DNA of 64,000 nucleotides from Ochotona curzoniae. Taxonomy: Eukaryota > Chordata > Mammalia > Lagomorpha > Ochotonidae. This document shows positions 63,746-64,000 of the stretch, one piece after another; position 1 is the first letter of the stretch, and the number at the start of each line of letters is the position of its first letter. The notes beneath the pieces were generated by a model that was not told the DNA's origin, ran no database searches, and saw only the letters and a program-made list of their open reading frames with translations. Location: NCBI RefSeq assembly GCF_017591425.1, contig NW_024464918.1:25262001-25326000 (forward strand). The letters are read 5' to 3'. The position numbers and the translations under genes are program-made.

Positions 63746-64000
63746 GACATTTGTGTGACATTCAGCGTGTCAAGACAGAAGTAGCAAAATAGGCAGACAG
63801 TGGCACGCAGACGCTCACAGCAGCCGCCTGTACCCATCATGTTTGTGGGAATTACAGTCAAGAAAGAGGAATTTGTTCTTCACAAGGCTACAAAACTGAT
63901 TTAAGTGTTGTCAACATCCCCGTGTCACCTGGAAAAAGCACAATTAAGTGGAGATAGTAGTTATGCAAAGTCACAGTTAATTCATCTGTGTCCCATTTGA

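Overview
The window is intergenic or deep-intronic mammalian DNA. No intact protein-coding gene, functional RNA gene, CpG island or complete mobile element was found. The AT-rich base composition, short broken reading frames in every frame, microsatellites and layered retroposons are typical of mammalian nuclear DNA. The most informative marker is a tRNA-derived SINE (about 320-340 bp) with a tail like AATAAAAATAAATCTTT, present in about 29 recognisable copies. This is the lagomorph CSINE ('C repeat') family. The youngest copies carry a body variant that I recall from pika (Ochotona) rather than rabbit. Lagomorph is therefore secure from the sequence, and pika is my best inference.

Layout: 0-9 kb holds old L1M and L2 remnants, a 5'-inverted lagomorph L1 (2654-3740) and one well-preserved CSINE (7264-7589) with perfect 16-bp flanking duplications. 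The stretch 9-18 kb is mostly single-copy, with CSINEs, an L2, an L1 3' UTR fragment and a MIR split by a CSINE. The stretch 18-22 kb is mostly single-copy and includes a candidate spliced exon at 19920-20018. At 22.4-25.5 kb lies a decayed L1M ORF2 copy hit by three CSINEs. At 25.8-30.4 kb there are nested L1ME/CSINE, L1 3' UTR and L2/CSINE stacks, ending in a 33-nt U2 snRNA fragment with its own target-site duplication. The stretch 30-39 kb mixes L1M, L2, MIR and CSINE, and includes a 40-nt A tract. At 39-42.9 kb there is a second 5'-inverted L1, an L2 of more than 1.3 kb with a nested CSINE, and two CSINEs in tandem. The stretch 43-49 kb is largely single-copy. At 48.9-57.3 kb there is a Tigger-like DNA transposon, two MaLR-like LTRs, a duplicated GC-rich YY1-motif block, L1M, CSINEs and MIRs. 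The stretch 57-64 kb has CSINE, MIR and L2, then mostly single-copy DNA with two candidate exons near 61.4-61.8 kb.

No genes can be described as working together. The interest lies in retrotransposition scars: two twin-priming L1 inversions, a truncated U2 retropseudogene, SINE insertions with readable target-site duplications, and short segmental duplications. A few exon-like islands could belong to an unannotated gene or lncRNA. All family assignments come from recalled consensus motifs, without a RepeatMasker run, so boundaries are approximate (about +/-20 bp unless a target-site duplication fixes them).
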